DNA of 28,535 nt from Cyanobacteria bacterium UBA11372 (GTDB lineage Bacteria > Cyanobacteriota > Cyanobacteriia > Cyanobacteriales > Aerosakkonemataceae): the NCBI GenBank assembly GCA_003486675.1, contig DNGG01000292.1:1-28535 (forward strand), read 5' to 3'. The notes under the pieces were generated by a model that saw only the letters and a program-made list of their open reading frames with translations, did not search any database and was not told where the DNA came from. Below, piece after piece: positions 15,084 through 24,440 of the stretch (its first letter is position 1; the number at the start of each line of letters is the position of its first letter). Position numbers and translations under genes: made by a program.

Positions 15084-16895
15084 ATGAGATATTTGTTAAA
15101 GTTTCTGTACGTTATCTCTGCAAAAAAAATTGAACTTATACTGCTACTATTTTCTTTTCTTACAGTTTCAGCTTTAGACGCACTTGGCATTGGCTTAGTC
15201 GGCCCGTTTATTGCCTTGGCAACTAACCCAGCACTGATCGAAAAAAACCATTTCCTATCCAATGCCTACAATGCTTTAGGAATGAAAAGTACCAATCAGT
15301 TCATTGGGATATTGGGACTGGCGATCGTCGCTATCTTTTATTTCAAATCATTTCTATATTACCAGATTCAGAGATACGTACACGAATTCTGCTTTACCCA
15401 ACAAGTTAAACTACGTCTCAGACTGTTGCATACTTATCTATTCCTGCCATACACATTTCATTTAAGAACAAATTCAGCTAATCTGATCCAAAACATTATT
15501 AATGAATCGCAAAACTTTAGCTATTCAGTAGCAATTCCGCTGCTCAACTCGTTTGCAAATTGCTTTGTTCTAGTGGTTCTAGTCCTGTTGCTAGCAATCA
15601 CAGATTTACCAGCAACTGTGACCGTGATGGGAGGGTTGCTAATGACTTACCTGCCATTCCACCTGGTCAGGCACAAAATTGTGAAATGGGGCAAGGAAGG
15701 GGTTGAGGCAAACACAGAAATGCTCAGGATAGTGAATCACGCGATCGGAGGATTAAAAGAAACGCGAGTCATCGGATGTGAAGAATTTTTCGAGAATCAG
15801 TTATCAGCTCAGGTGCATCGGTTTGCCAGAGTGGCAACCCTGTTCCACGCATTTCAAATGTTGCCCAGAATTCTGATGGAATCGCTTTTGATCACGTTTG
15901 TTGTGGGTTTGGTTTCGGTTTCATTGCTGTTTGAGCAGCGATCGCAAAACCTGGTTTCGGTGCTGGGAATTTTTGCGATCGCTTCAATTCGCCTCTTGCC
16001 ATCCGCCAGCCAACTTATATCCTCAATCGGCGTGCTGCGAAACTTCAAGCCGACTCTGGAGCGTCTCTACATGGATTTGAAAGAAATCGAGAAACCAGAG
16101 TCTGTTCGCTACCTGAAGCTCTCCCGTGGTATAGTTCCAAGTAACTTGCGGAAATATGAGCCATTAAATCACCTGCCTGCACCAATGCCTTTTACGGATA
16201 AAATAGTTTTTAAACAGATTAACTATCATTATCCAGAAGCTTCATCGAATGCTTTAACAGATATTTATTTGACGATTCAAAAGGGGGAATCGATCGCATT
16301 AATTGGTAAGTCAGGCGCCGGAAAAACAACAATGGTGGATGTTTTCTTAGGATTGTTAATTCCTCAGTCGGGCGATATTCAGGTAGATGGGTTATCAATC
16401 TACAATAGTTTGCGATCCTGGCAGAATTTGATTGGATATATTCCCCAAACGATTTTTCTCACCGACGACACGATCGAAGGAAACATCGCGTTTGGCGTGC
16501 CAAAAGATCAAATAGATCGAGAACGCTTGGATCGGGCAATTGAACTGGCGCAGTTGGCAGAGCTAATCAAACAACTACCGGAAGGTAAGCAAACCCAGGT
16601 TGGCGAACATGGAGTTCGTCTTTCTGGAGGACAGCGCCAGAGAATTGGCATCGCTCGTGCTTTGTATCACGAGCGCGAAATTCTGGTTTTAGACGAGGCG
16701 ACTTCTGCCCTGGATAACGAGACAGAAAACCTGATTAGTCAAGCAATTCAAGAGTTGAGCCGCACCAAAACGATGATCGTTATTGCTCACCGATTGACCA
16801 CAGTTGAACACTGCGATCGCATTTACCAGATGGAGCAGGGCAAGATTGTTAAGTGTGGCAGTTATCAAGAAGTTGTTTTGGCAGAGAGCCTCTAA
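15084..16895 (+). CDS. ABC exporter with fused membrane and ATPase domains (603 aa)
   Basis: The N-terminal ~330 residues contain about six hydrophobic segments (ABC_membrane type). They are followed by an ATPase with Walker A GKSGAGKTT (408-416, K414), signature LSGGQRQRIGIARAL (from 513) and Walker B ILVLDEATSALD (D537, E538), then AHRLTTVEHCD with the switch histidine. This half-transporter would dimerise in the inner membrane, like MsbA or heterocyst HepA, and most likely flips a lipid-linked glycan. With no Wzx visible it is the best export candidate in the window. AGGAAAG stands about ten bases before ATG 15084. A 117-bp gap separates it from the upstream transferase. A role in lipid or peptide export cannot be excluded. 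Confidence 0.9.
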   Translation: MRYLLKFLYVISAKKIELILLLFSFLTVSALDALGIGLVGPFIALATNPALIEKNHFLSNAYNALGMKSTNQFIGILGLAIVAIFYFKSFLYYQIQRYVHEFCFTQQVKLRLRLLHTYLFLPYTFHLRTNSANLIQNIINESQNFSYSVAIPLLNSFANCFVLVVLVLLLAITDLPATVTVMGGLLMTYLPFHLVRHKIVKWGKEGVEANTEMLRIVNHAIGGLKETRVIGCEEFFENQLSAQVHRFARVATLFHAFQMLPRILMESLLITFVVGLVSVSLLFEQRSQNLVSVLGIFAIASIRLLPSASQLISSIGVLRNFKPTLERLYMDLKEIEKPESVRYLKLSRGIVPSNLRKYEPLNHLPAPMPFTDKIVFKQINYHYPEASSNALTDIYLTIQKGESIALIGKSGAGKTTMVDVFLGLLIPQSGDIQVDGLSIYNSLRSWQNLIGYIPQTIFLTDDTIEGNIAFGVPKDQIDRERLDRAIELAQLAELIKQLPEGKQTQVGEHGVRLSGGQRQRIGIARALYHEREILVLDEATSALDNETENLISQAIQELSRTKTMIVIAHRLTTVEHCDRIYQMEQGKIVKCGSYQEVVLAESL

Positions 16896-16927
16896 TCTCG
16901 ATAACCTTCAAACTATCAACTCTGAGG

Positions 16928-18430
16928 ATGAAAGTGAAGACTTTTTTTCAAGGTAATATTATTTCTAAAAGTCAAAGAGCATTTCCAGCATTGTTTTATG
17001 CGATCGCCTTGCTGCTCTCGGTTCTTTTACCAATTGCGATTTCGGATTTAAAGCTATCATTTATATCCAGAACCTACGACGGCAGCGTTCCCGGTATGCT
17101 CGACAGTGAGCCTTTTGAACTGTTTGGTTTATTCATGTCAATTGTGTTGATTGCGTTGACATGGTCAAGGTTTAATGTAGAGAAGCAATTAACCTTAAAG
17201 AATTTTTTAGTGTTTATTTTGCCACTGCTTGTATGTCTAAATATTATTTGGGTGATAGTTGAAGAATCATATCTCAAAGCTAGCGATTACGAATGCTACG
17301 AGAATGCTGCTCAAGCAGTGGTGAATGGTCTAAATCCTTATCAAGGGAATCTCCGTTGTTATCTGTACCCACCGTTACCGGCACAAGTACTTGCATTTTT
17401 ATACAAAGTATTCAGCTTAAATCTTTTGTTTTTCCCAGGAAATGAAGCACAACATTGGAATAATGTTTTCTACATCTATCAATGTTGCCAATTTTTACAG
17501 ATCGTTCTGGCTTACTATTTAACCTACTGTCTAGCTCGCAGAATGGGATTAAAAAATACTATAGCCTCATTAATTGTGTCTGGACTATTTATATTTAACC
17601 AGCCGCTGTTTAGAACGATAAAATTTGAACAAATAAATGTTTGGATATTAAACAGTTTCCTCTTAGCACTGCTTTTGCTCCGGTATCGTCCTTTTCTTAG
17701 CGGTTTAGCAGTGGCTTTGGGGGCACACATAAAGCTATATACCCTTGCCCTGTTACTACCCTGGAGTTTCACCAAGAAGTGGCGTGCTGTTGTGGGGATA
17801 ATTGTAGGATTTGCTGCTATCCTACTGATTCAGACAAATTGGGGGCAAGACTGGACATTGTGGCAGCAATTTCTGGTGTACTTCAGAAGCCCGGAAAGAC
17901 CCAGTAACTACCGAAATAGTAGCATATGGAGCTTAGTTTACAATTTGTTTAAACTACCCGCAAGATTTACGGGTAGCTATGATTTCAGTTTTGTTCCTAC
18001 CATCGTAGCTGCGATCAACCTTTTGATTGTTGTCTGGTTTGTTTTCAGGCTGATCGAGCGTGAGAGATGCTACAGAGAGCTTTCTATAGATAGTTGTTCC
18101 CCTAAAACAGAAGTACAGAACGATCTGTTTAGACTTTATGGACATTCTATCGATGCGATCGCCCTCGGCTTGCTCATTTCCCCTTCAGTTTGGGAACACC
18201 ACTACGTTCTGGCGATTCCTATTGCTCTGTGGGCAATTGTAACTCGTGAAGGAGATCAACGCCTGTTGACTGGCATTGGAGTATTTCTCATCTTCTGCTT
18301 GCCTACGTTTGATTTTTTCCCCTTAGGTCATCACAGAATGCTGGGTTTGCTCCTGCTTGTCTACCTAACATCTCCAGCCTTGGTTCAAAAGCATTTCCAT
18401 CTTGCACCTCCAAAAGAAACTCTTCTTTAA
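16928..18430 (+). CDS. Polytopic GT87/DUF2029-type glycosyltransferase (500 aa)
   Basis: Many hydrophobic segments alternate with short loops. After the second or third of these comes SDYECYENAAQAVVNGLNPY and then CYLYPPLPAQVLAF, matching the GT87 pattern D-x-x-x-Y-x-x-A...G-x-x-P-Y...Y-P-P-L; the aspartate is the expected catalytic residue. It continues with LRYRPFLSGLAVALGAHIKLY and a later loop with RPSNYRNSSIWSL, also typical. Enzymes of this fold use polyprenyl-phosphate sugars on the outer face of the membrane. It could add a side sugar, and a polymerase role is a remote alternative. The frame is open back to GTG 16853, overlapping the ABC gene, but ATG 16928, 32 bp after that gene, gives the natural N-terminus. 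Last gene of this plus-strand group. Confidence 0.8.
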   Translation: MKVKTFFQGNIISKSQRAFPALFYAIALLLSVLLPIAISDLKLSFISRTYDGSVPGMLDSEPFELFGLFMSIVLIALTWSRFNVEKQLTLKNFLVFILPLLVCLNIIWVIVEESYLKASDYECYENAAQAVVNGLNPYQGNLRCYLYPPLPAQVLAFLYKVFSLNLLFFPGNEAQHWNNVFYIYQCCQFLQIVLAYYLTYCLARRMGLKNTIASLIVSGLFIFNQPLFRTIKFEQINVWILNSFLLALLLLRYRPFLSGLAVALGAHIKLYTLALLLPWSFTKKWRAVVGIIVGFAAILLIQTNWGQDWTLWQQFLVYFRSPERPSNYRNSSIWSLVYNLFKLPARFTGSYDFSFVPTIVAAINLLIVVWFVFRLIERERCYRELSIDSCSPKTEVQNDLFRLYGHSIDAIALGLLISPSVWEHHYVLAIPIALWAIVTREGDQRLLTGIGVFLIFCLPTFDFFPLGHHRMLGLLLLVYLTSPALVQKHFHLAPPKETLL

Positions 18431-18463
18431 TCAACGGAAATATTCTGGCAAATCCTCAAGGGG

Positions 18464-18497
18464 AAAGGGGGAAAGGCTTGTTCATCTTTCCCCCTTT
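18464..18497. terminator. Perfect 12-bp stem-loop between convergent genes
   Basis: AAAGGGGGAAAG (18464-18475) and CTTTCCCCCTTT (18486-18497) pair perfectly around a 10-nt loop. It lies between the ends of a plus-strand gene (18430) and a minus-strand gene (18561), where a bidirectional terminator is expected. Neither side has a strong T-run, so termination strength is uncertain. Confidence 0.6.
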
Positions 18498-18560
18498 CTA
18501 ACTGTGTTCGATGGACGGCTGGTAGCCCTTCAATTTAAGCGGTTTGTATGGCTGATCCAG

Positions 18561-21191
18561 TTACCCCTGGTAGCCTACGTAAAGGGGAATTTGTTTTCCA
18601 CTACCCATATAGTTTGGCAGGCTGTTACGAGATAGATTGCGAGTCACCCCGTTCCGCGTTTCCCGAACATAAGTCGTGTAGTTGGGTCCTCCTCCGTAGT
18701 TAATCTCTGCCATACTGATTGAAATTGAAGACTCATGATTGATGAACATGGGGTCGTTTTGTAGGCCGTTAGGAGCAGCAGTAGTGGTATAGGCGAACCC
18801 ACCTAGCAGCTCTGTTTTACCACCGGCTCTGGTGTCAATGAGTGTGCCGCCCCGTTCTGTTTTTAAGCCCAAGATCCAGAGATTTCCACCATTATTTCTG
18901 ATGTGGGTTCCCTGATTCTCTACGTTGAACTGGCGTGCCCAGATATTCTGGCGATTAAATGTCCAGCTGGAAACAGGATTAGAAACAACATCTTCGATAA
19001 ACACATCGCCCGAACCCGTCATGTTACCCGACACATTCAAGGCATGGCGAATCACCATCGTTCGTGCAGAGGCATTCTCAAAGGTTGGGTTCGCGTAGTA
19101 ACCGCTGCTGAAGCGTTCAAATACGACCACTGGGCTGGTGCCATTGACTAACCTAAAACCCGGATTGGTCGGATTGGATTCACTGCCGACAACCACATGT
19201 GCCTCAGTACCGATTACCCGACGCACATTGTTGCGGACAAGAACGGTTCCCCGCAGATCGTAGCTTCCATTCGGAAAGTACACCGTCGTTCTTCCCGAAT
19301 CGATCGCCGCCTGAATTGCAGCGGTGTCATCTCGCCCATCGTTGGGAATCGCGCCAAAGGAAACAACATTCGCCCAAGGTGTTGTGATGGGATCGTCCCA
19401 AGGCACGTCTGGAGTTTCCCGAATCGGCAAATTCAGCGTTCTCGCTGGTGAGGTAAACAAACTCGTCACGCCACCGCCGACAAATTCGGTAATGTTTGGC
19501 CCAATCTGTGTAGTATTGGCGTTTTGGATCGCGGCTTGATAGCCCGAAGTCCGAATGTTACGAGCCAGTAGATCCAGCGGAAAATCGCTCCTGATCGCTG
19601 GTCTGCTGGCAGCTGCACCTGTGCCAGTCAAGGTAGAATCAATCAGAGTCATCCGCCCTCCGGCATTGTAAACTGCAGTCACCGCATTCCTACTGGTTAA
19701 TCCGCGAATATTGACCACCTGACCGGCATTGTAGAATCCATACACACTCTGGTTCTCCAGCGTGATGTTCTCAAGGGTTTGACTGTTGACGTTGAAGCCA
19801 GAGCGAATGCCGTATTGAAATCCTTGAACGGTGACATTTTTCACTAGGAGCGGCCCAATTTCGTCAGTAAAACTCATATCCAAGCCATTGATGCCCTGTC
19901 GATCCCTCGATCGAATTGTGACATCGCGCACGGTGCCCTGATTGCTGGCGTTGAATTGAATTGCGATCGCTCCTGTGTTTCCTACTCCCGTATCGACTGT
20001 CAAGTTGCGAATCGAGTTACGGAACCGTTGGGCAGGTTTGGGACCTGTATAAATTACTGACTTCGGCGCACTGGGGTTGGTGTACCCAGGCGCACTATCT
20101 TTTAACTTGAGGATCGTCCCCTGCTGGCTTTGTCCTTGTAAAATAATGTTTTTGTAGTCATTACCCGTACCCGGAGTACCAGCCGCCCAACTCAGGCGAT
20201 CCGAAACCAGGTAGACCCCATTTGGCAGATAAATAATCCGCCCACCATTGGGATAAGCATTCAGTGCCGCTTGAATTGCTGCTGTATCATCGGTAACCCC
20301 ATCCCCTTTGGCGCCAAACTGGGTTTTGACATTGATGACTCCAGCATCGGCGGGAAACACGATATTCTCAGTCCCAGTGCTTGTTGGCAGATTGACCAGG
20401 AAACTGCCCAACGTAGATGCTGGCATAAAATTACCGCTGGTATCGCTTACCTGATTGGCTTGTAACGCCAAAGTGTATCTACCATTGTCGTCAACAGTCC
20501 AACTACCACCAGGAGCCGTAATTTGATAGGTCGCCGTGCGGGGTGTTCCATTACTGCTGTTGTTCACACTCACCAGAGCTGCCATCTGGTTAAAGCCGTT
20601 GGCACCAGTGACCAAAATATCGCTGCCATTTAGTGTTGCTACATTCATTGCCGTATTGTCTGAATATGTCACGGTGAACTGGTATGTAGTGCCGCCCTCA
20701 GTCAAGATGTCTGGGGCACTCAGACTGGCGGTGGGTGGAGTGGTATCACCCAGGGGAGTTGAGTATAATTGACTTTGGGGAATCACCTGCTTAGGCTGAT
20801 TCGGCGCAGACCACAGTAATTGGGCAGATGCCTGCCCATCATGCTCAAAGTACTCCAGCCGGATATCGTACCTCTGTTGACCAGTGAGGCTAATTGTGCC
20901 ACTTCTTTCGATAACTACTCCCCGATCTTCCCAGTCGTTGATCAGTAGTTGCCCATTTACCCACAACCTCACCCCATCATCCGCTGGGACAAAAAACGTA
21001 TAGTTACCGGAGGTTGTGGGTTGTACTTGTCCCGTCCAGCGGACGGAAAAGGTATCGGATGCGATCGCTGCACCAGGAGAACCCATGCCCCAGTTAAAAT
21101 TCACCGTACTATCTGTGCGAGTAAATCTGAGATTAGTCAGGTTGTCAGTGTCATAGTACTCGCCCCGCAAGCCATTACCGATCAGATCCAT
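18561..21191 (-). CDS. PA14 plus Ig-like plus tandem right-handed beta-helix protein (876 aa)
   Basis: Starting at ATG 21191, residues 5-140 form a PA14 domain (GLRGEYYDTDNL, VRWTGQVQP, FFVPADDGVRLWVNGQLLI). Residues about 148-270 form an Ig/cadherin-like module (PPTASLSAPDI...TPRTATYQITAPGGSW...NQVSDTSGNF). Two Pectate_lyase_3 beta-helix starts follow, FGAKGDGVTDDTAAIQAALN near 292 and FGAIPNDGRDDTAAIQAAID near 612. The C-terminal WILGLKTERGGTLIDT is typical of GH28-related proteins. Tandem helices of this kind are also the layout of GH55 beta-1,3-glucanases. It probably binds or cuts glycan, but the active site was not identified. No signal peptide is visible. The open frame runs five codons further to a TTG, but ATG 21191 has GGAG nine bases before it. 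It is convergent with the transferase before it and alone in this orientation until 21816. Confidence 0.83.
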   Translation of the reverse strand: MDLIGNGLRGEYYDTDNLTNLRFTRTDSTVNFNWGMGSPGAAIASDTFSVRWTGQVQPTTSGNYTFFVPADDGVRLWVNGQLLINDWEDRGVVIERSGTISLTGQQRYDIRLEYFEHDGQASAQLLWSAPNQPKQVIPQSQLYSTPLGDTTPPTASLSAPDILTEGGTTYQFTVTYSDNTAMNVATLNGSDILVTGANGFNQMAALVSVNNSSNGTPRTATYQITAPGGSWTVDDNGRYTLALQANQVSDTSGNFMPASTLGSFLVNLPTSTGTENIVFPADAGVINVKTQFGAKGDGVTDDTAAIQAALNAYPNGGRIIYLPNGVYLVSDRLSWAAGTPGTGNDYKNIILQGQSQQGTILKLKDSAPGYTNPSAPKSVIYTGPKPAQRFRNSIRNLTVDTGVGNTGAIAIQFNASNQGTVRDVTIRSRDRQGINGLDMSFTDEIGPLLVKNVTVQGFQYGIRSGFNVNSQTLENITLENQSVYGFYNAGQVVNIRGLTSRNAVTAVYNAGGRMTLIDSTLTGTGAAASRPAIRSDFPLDLLARNIRTSGYQAAIQNANTTQIGPNITEFVGGGVTSLFTSPARTLNLPIRETPDVPWDDPITTPWANVVSFGAIPNDGRDDTAAIQAAIDSGRTTVYFPNGSYDLRGTVLVRNNVRRVIGTEAHVVVGSESNPTNPGFRLVNGTSPVVVFERFSSGYYANPTFENASARTMVIRHALNVSGNMTGSGDVFIEDVVSNPVSSWTFNRQNIWARQFNVENQGTHIRNNGGNLWILGLKTERGGTLIDTRAGGKTELLGGFAYTTTAAPNGLQNDPMFINHESSISISMAEINYGGGPNYTTYVRETRNGVTRNLSRNSLPNYMGSGKQIPLYVGYQG

Positions 21192-21815
21192 TTCCGATTG
21201 CTCCAAGCATGAAAAAATTAAAAAAATTTAGTGTGTCTTACTTCTGGGTCTAATTCGGACAAGTCAATTTTTGGCATTGCGTGAATCAGGAATTCTCTGT
21301 CAATAACCAAATGGCTTCCTGCTAATAAAGGAATCCTCTCTCACAACTTGCACCGTGGCTCACACCTTAGTTTCTTGCAAATAGCTAAACTTGAAAGCCT
21401 AAATTTTTCCTCAATAAACAAGGGTTTCAAGGCTTGTTGATAATGGTGCAATATCTGAGCTATTTGATTTTTGAAAATCCGGAAGGCTGGCAGCCTTGCG
21501 CGATAGAGCTAAGGTTTTACCATACCTAGCAATTTACAAGTCGAATATATATATCTCCATCAGTCATTTTTAATCGTTCGTAATTTAATTTTAGCTAATG
21601 TTAAACGATATTGCAAATAGTTTATCGCTCGTCAAGGCGCAATCAAGCTACTGCCCTAACAACAAAGCGATCAATATGCCAAATAAAAAACACAATAGTC
21701 TCGAGCTTTCAAGTGATTTAATCCACCGAATTAAAAGCTCAAAAACTATTGGGTCTTGAATTATATCAAATATTCAAACCAATTAGAGAAACAACAAAAA
21801 TATTCTGACCAACCA
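21192..21815. other. Intergenic region: terminator and unassigned repeats
   Basis: Holds the minus-strand terminator at 21681-21751 and a wide inverted repeat, TTGCACC (21348-21354) with GGTGCAA (21445-21451). The latter encloses TTGAAAGCC and GGTTTCAAGGCTTG, possibly a relic of an insertion-sequence end. An AT-rich TA run lies at about 21545-21553. No coding frame. Confidence 0.5.
21681..21751 (-). terminator. Rho-independent-type terminator for the gene at 21816-22715
   Basis: On the minus strand, CAATAGT and GAGCTTT (complements of 21745-21751 and 21734-21740) pair with AAAGCTC and ACTATTG (complements of 21703-21709 and 21693-21699), with small internal loops. Two bases after the stem comes TTTTTT (21690-21685). 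The structure begins about 65 bp after the stop codon. Two 7-bp stems followed by a U-run make this the best terminator in the window. Confidence 0.7.
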
Positions 21816-22715
21816 TTAATATTTTTGCTGATATCGTATTCGCTTCATTGTTTCATAAACCCGCTCCATTCGTTCTTGAACAAAAATAGGAAATACCCAC
21901 CACCATTGGGCAGCCTTTAACGGAAAAACTTTACGATATGGATGAAAAACTCTTACCCCTTTACTGTCGATCAGATTTTTGAAAATCGCTGTTAAGCCAA
22001 CATCATGACGTTTTGCATTCAGGGTTTCTTTATTTTTGGAAGTTGTCGAATCACCAGGCCACCAGGGTTGAAACGGGTGATCGACACAGAAGGGAGTTCC
22101 AAATATCTGAGCATATATAGGTACTCTATATTCCAAAAAACCTAATTCCGGTTGCTCAACTTCTGAGTATTTGGCTAAAAAGCTTCTGGGAAAACAGACA
22201 ACGATAAATAAACAGCAGAGAGGGTCTTGATCGTAGTGATACTTATCTTTTACCCAGCCCAAGAAATCAAGATATAACTTTCTTAATTTTGGTATAAGTA
22301 CCGTACTCGTCCAAGACCATTTTTCCTCAATCTCTTTAATCGGTCTTAAACCCGATAGCAATATTTGATCCTTTTGAAGCATTGAGAAGAGGTCGTATAC
22401 TGAACCAAAAACCAGCATATCCCATTGGACTATAATAATACTATCCCAAGATAGATCCTTACCGCGTTGGGAATACCAGTCTGTAATTAACAGATCGCCT
22501 AAGTGCCATTTCCAACTGGAATCTTTGTCTTGAGTAAAAACGTATAAATCATCCAGATACGTATCAGTTAAAGATTTGAAACTATCTATCTTATCGAGAT
22601 CGCCACCATAAAGACCATAGATAGGAACGTTTGGATTGTAGCGACGCAGTAACTCCAGATGATTTTTACATATCTCTGGCTCTTTATAAAACCAAAACAG
22701 AATTGCTAACTCCAT
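21816..22715 (-). CDS. Unrecognised glycosyltransferase-like protein (299 aa)
   Basis: I do not recognise the family with certainty. It begins LAILFWFYKEPEICKNHLEL then RRYNPNVPIYGLYGG, which reads like the first two strands of a GT-A nucleotide-sugar-binding domain. SIIIVQWDMLVFGSVYDLF has an acidic residue where a DxD-like motif would lie. The second half is aromatic and basic (HPFQPWWPGDST, RVFHPYRKVFPL, AAQWWWVFPIFVQ) and may lie against the membrane, but there is no clear membrane span or signal peptide. ATG 22715 has GAGGA nine bases upstream. It is flanked by a GT4 gene upstream (105 bp away) and its own terminator downstream, so it is the last gene of a two-gene minus-strand unit. A sugar transferase is the best guess from sequence and setting. 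Confidence 0.55.
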   Translation of the reverse strand: MELAILFWFYKEPEICKNHLELLRRYNPNVPIYGLYGGDLDKIDSFKSLTDTYLDDLYVFTQDKDSSWKWHLGDLLITDWYSQRGKDLSWDSIIIVQWDMLVFGSVYDLFSMLQKDQILLSGLRPIKEIEEKWSWTSTVLIPKLRKLYLDFLGWVKDKYHYDQDPLCCLFIVVCFPRSFLAKYSEVEQPELGFLEYRVPIYAQIFGTPFCVDHPFQPWWPGDSTTSKNKETLNAKRHDVGLTAIFKNLIDSKGVRVFHPYRKVFPLKAAQWWWVFPIFVQERMERVYETMKRIRYQQKY

Positions 22716-22820
22716 ATTTACTATCCTCTTTCACTAGATGACGCCAAATGTATAACTATTTTTCAACCCTGAGTATCTCGAGCGAGAAATTGGTTAAAAT
22801 TGAGACTCTGCCAACAAATA

Positions 22821-23945
22821 CTAGGATGGGATAAGCTCCAGAGCTTTACAATATTCTTTAGTCGCAGCCTCCAATCCAAATTGCTCGATCCAAACTGGAT
22901 CAACTTTTTTTTGCTTACCATCTAGGACATCCACAATCGCTTCTGCTAAAGCGTTACCATCTCCCACTGGCGTAAGCAACCCGTATTTGCCATTGTTTAA
23001 AATCTCTGCCGCACCACTCGGACAATCAGTAGAAACCACCGGAGTTCCCAGAGCCATTGCTTCAATCAGTACAGTTGGCAACCCCTCCCAAGCTGAAGAC
23101 AGTGCAAACACTGATGCTTTAGCCATGTAAGGATAAGGATTATCTACATAGCCAAACAAGGAGACATCCTCTTCTAAACCCAAATCCTTTACTAAAGCCT
23201 CAAGTTTAGGTTGATCGGGTCCCCATCCCAGAATCATCAATCGAGCTGGTCGTATCTGTCGCACCTGAGAAAACGCACGAATCAGGGTAGGAAAATCCTT
23301 CTGAGCTTCTAACCTACCTACTCCAAGAATGACTGGAGGTTCCCCAGGGGCAAACCAAGGATGAGTCAAAGGTTCTTTTGCCTTTTCCAACAGTCCAGGG
23401 AGTATGGCAGGGTTGTAAATTACCTGAATCAGCTTCCGATCAAGACCAGTTGTCTTGGCTAGATCGTCAGCCACGCCGTGGGAAACTGCGATAATGCCAT
23501 CAGCCCAAGGGTAAAAGAGTCGTATAAACCAAGGAATCAAACGCCTTCTGATTTGCCCCATCGACTTAGCCGATAGAGAGAGTTGATTGTGTTCAGATAC
23601 TACTATTCGTGTGGATACTCCAGAAACACGCTTGGCCCACAAAGCCAACTCATTTGTGTAATGCCCAGCACAGAGCAGCACTGTGGGCTGTTGCCTTTGT
23701 AGATAGCGCACCAAGTCAGGAAGACAAGCTGATAGACGTGGAGCAGCAAAGTCTACTACCGTAACCGCAGAAGGTATCCGGGACATATGAGGCCCGCCTG
23801 CCTGACTCAGCACCAAGTCCACTTTTATACCCTGCTCAGTAAAGCTATGAGCTAAATTCATTAGTACCCTTTCAATTCCACCTCCACCGAGGAAACGAAG
23901 GAATATAGCAATATAAAGATTTTGTGAATTTTTAGGGTTACTCAT
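22821..23945 (-). CDS. GT4-family glycosyltransferase (374 aa)
   Basis: GT-B enzyme. LRFLGGGGIERVLMNLAHS at residues 17-35 is the GGxER-type acceptor-domain loop, IVVSEHN at 114-120 and IAVSHGVADDL at 152-162 are usual hinge landmarks, and VILGVGRLEAQKDFPTLI opens the donor domain. SSAWEGLPTVLIEAMALG contains the EX7E motif (E287, E295). The sequence resembles N-acetylgalactosamine- or galactose-transferring GT4 enzymes of capsule loci, but the donor cannot be read from sequence. It has no signal or membrane segment and would act at the cytoplasmic face. It is the first gene of the minus-strand pair with 21816-22715. RBS is modest (GAG about ten bases before ATG). Confidence 0.88.
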   Translation of the reverse strand: MSNPKNSQNLYIAIFLRFLGGGGIERVLMNLAHSFTEQGIKVDLVLSQAGGPHMSRIPSAVTVVDFAAPRLSACLPDLVRYLQRQQPTVLLCAGHYTNELALWAKRVSGVSTRIVVSEHNQLSLSAKSMGQIRRRLIPWFIRLFYPWADGIIAVSHGVADDLAKTTGLDRKLIQVIYNPAILPGLLEKAKEPLTHPWFAPGEPPVILGVGRLEAQKDFPTLIRAFSQVRQIRPARLMILGWGPDQPKLEALVKDLGLEEDVSLFGYVDNPYPYMAKASVFALSSAWEGLPTVLIEAMALGTPVVSTDCPSGAAEILNNGKYGLLTPVGDGNALAEAIVDVLDGKQKKVDPVWIEQFGLEAATKEYCKALELIPS

Positions 23946-24256
23946 CCTAATCTCGGAAGTAGAAACACTAAAATTATCTTACTGACTTCGCCCCGGAACA
24001 GCAACTATTTAACAAACCACGTTAGCGAAGCGATTCCCATTAGCGAATTAGACAGGAATAACACGAAGCAATCAACAGATAATATTCCTGTACTAAGGCA
24101 GTAACACCTACAGCACTAGAGGATGGTTGGCTCTTCCGTATTTGAGTTTATTATAAAATATCATGAAAATTCTGAAAGAGTGTGATATAAGGGTTATAGC
24201 TTTGTTAGAGTCACGAAACCTAACAATTTAGTTCCGTATGATTGATTTTCCCTCTG

Positions 24257-24312
24257 CTCAAGCCAACCGACTCAAGCCAACCGACTCAAGCCAACCGACT
24301 CAAGCCAACCGA
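24257..24312. repeat. Four perfect tandem copies of a 14-bp unit
   Basis: CTCAAGCCAACCGA occurs four times head to tail (24257, 24271, 24285, 24299) with no variation. The unit length is not a multiple of three and no gene spans it. Likely a variable-number repeat. Confidence 0.9.
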
Positions 24313-24412
24313 CAAATTGATGAACAAAATTTATGACCCTAACTACGGGAAAGCTGATTCCCATTAATGAACTTGAATTTGTGTGTTGCGACCAGCCTCA
24401 ATGGGTACAGAT

Positions 24413-24440
24413 GTTCGATAGGGGGTGTTCGATAGGGGGC
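24413..24440. repeat. Two tandem copies of a different 14-bp unit
   Basis: GTTCGATAGGGGGT (24413-24426) is followed directly by GTTCGATAGGGGGC (24427-24440), with one difference at the last base. Confidence 0.85.

Noticed and set aside
16853..16927. Start of the GT87-like gene at GTG 16853
   Set aside because: It overlaps the ABC gene's 3' end in another frame, with no RBS; ATG 16928 gives a normal N-terminus.
24257..24312. CRISPR array
   Set aside because: The 14-bp units are head to tail without spacers and no cas gene is present.
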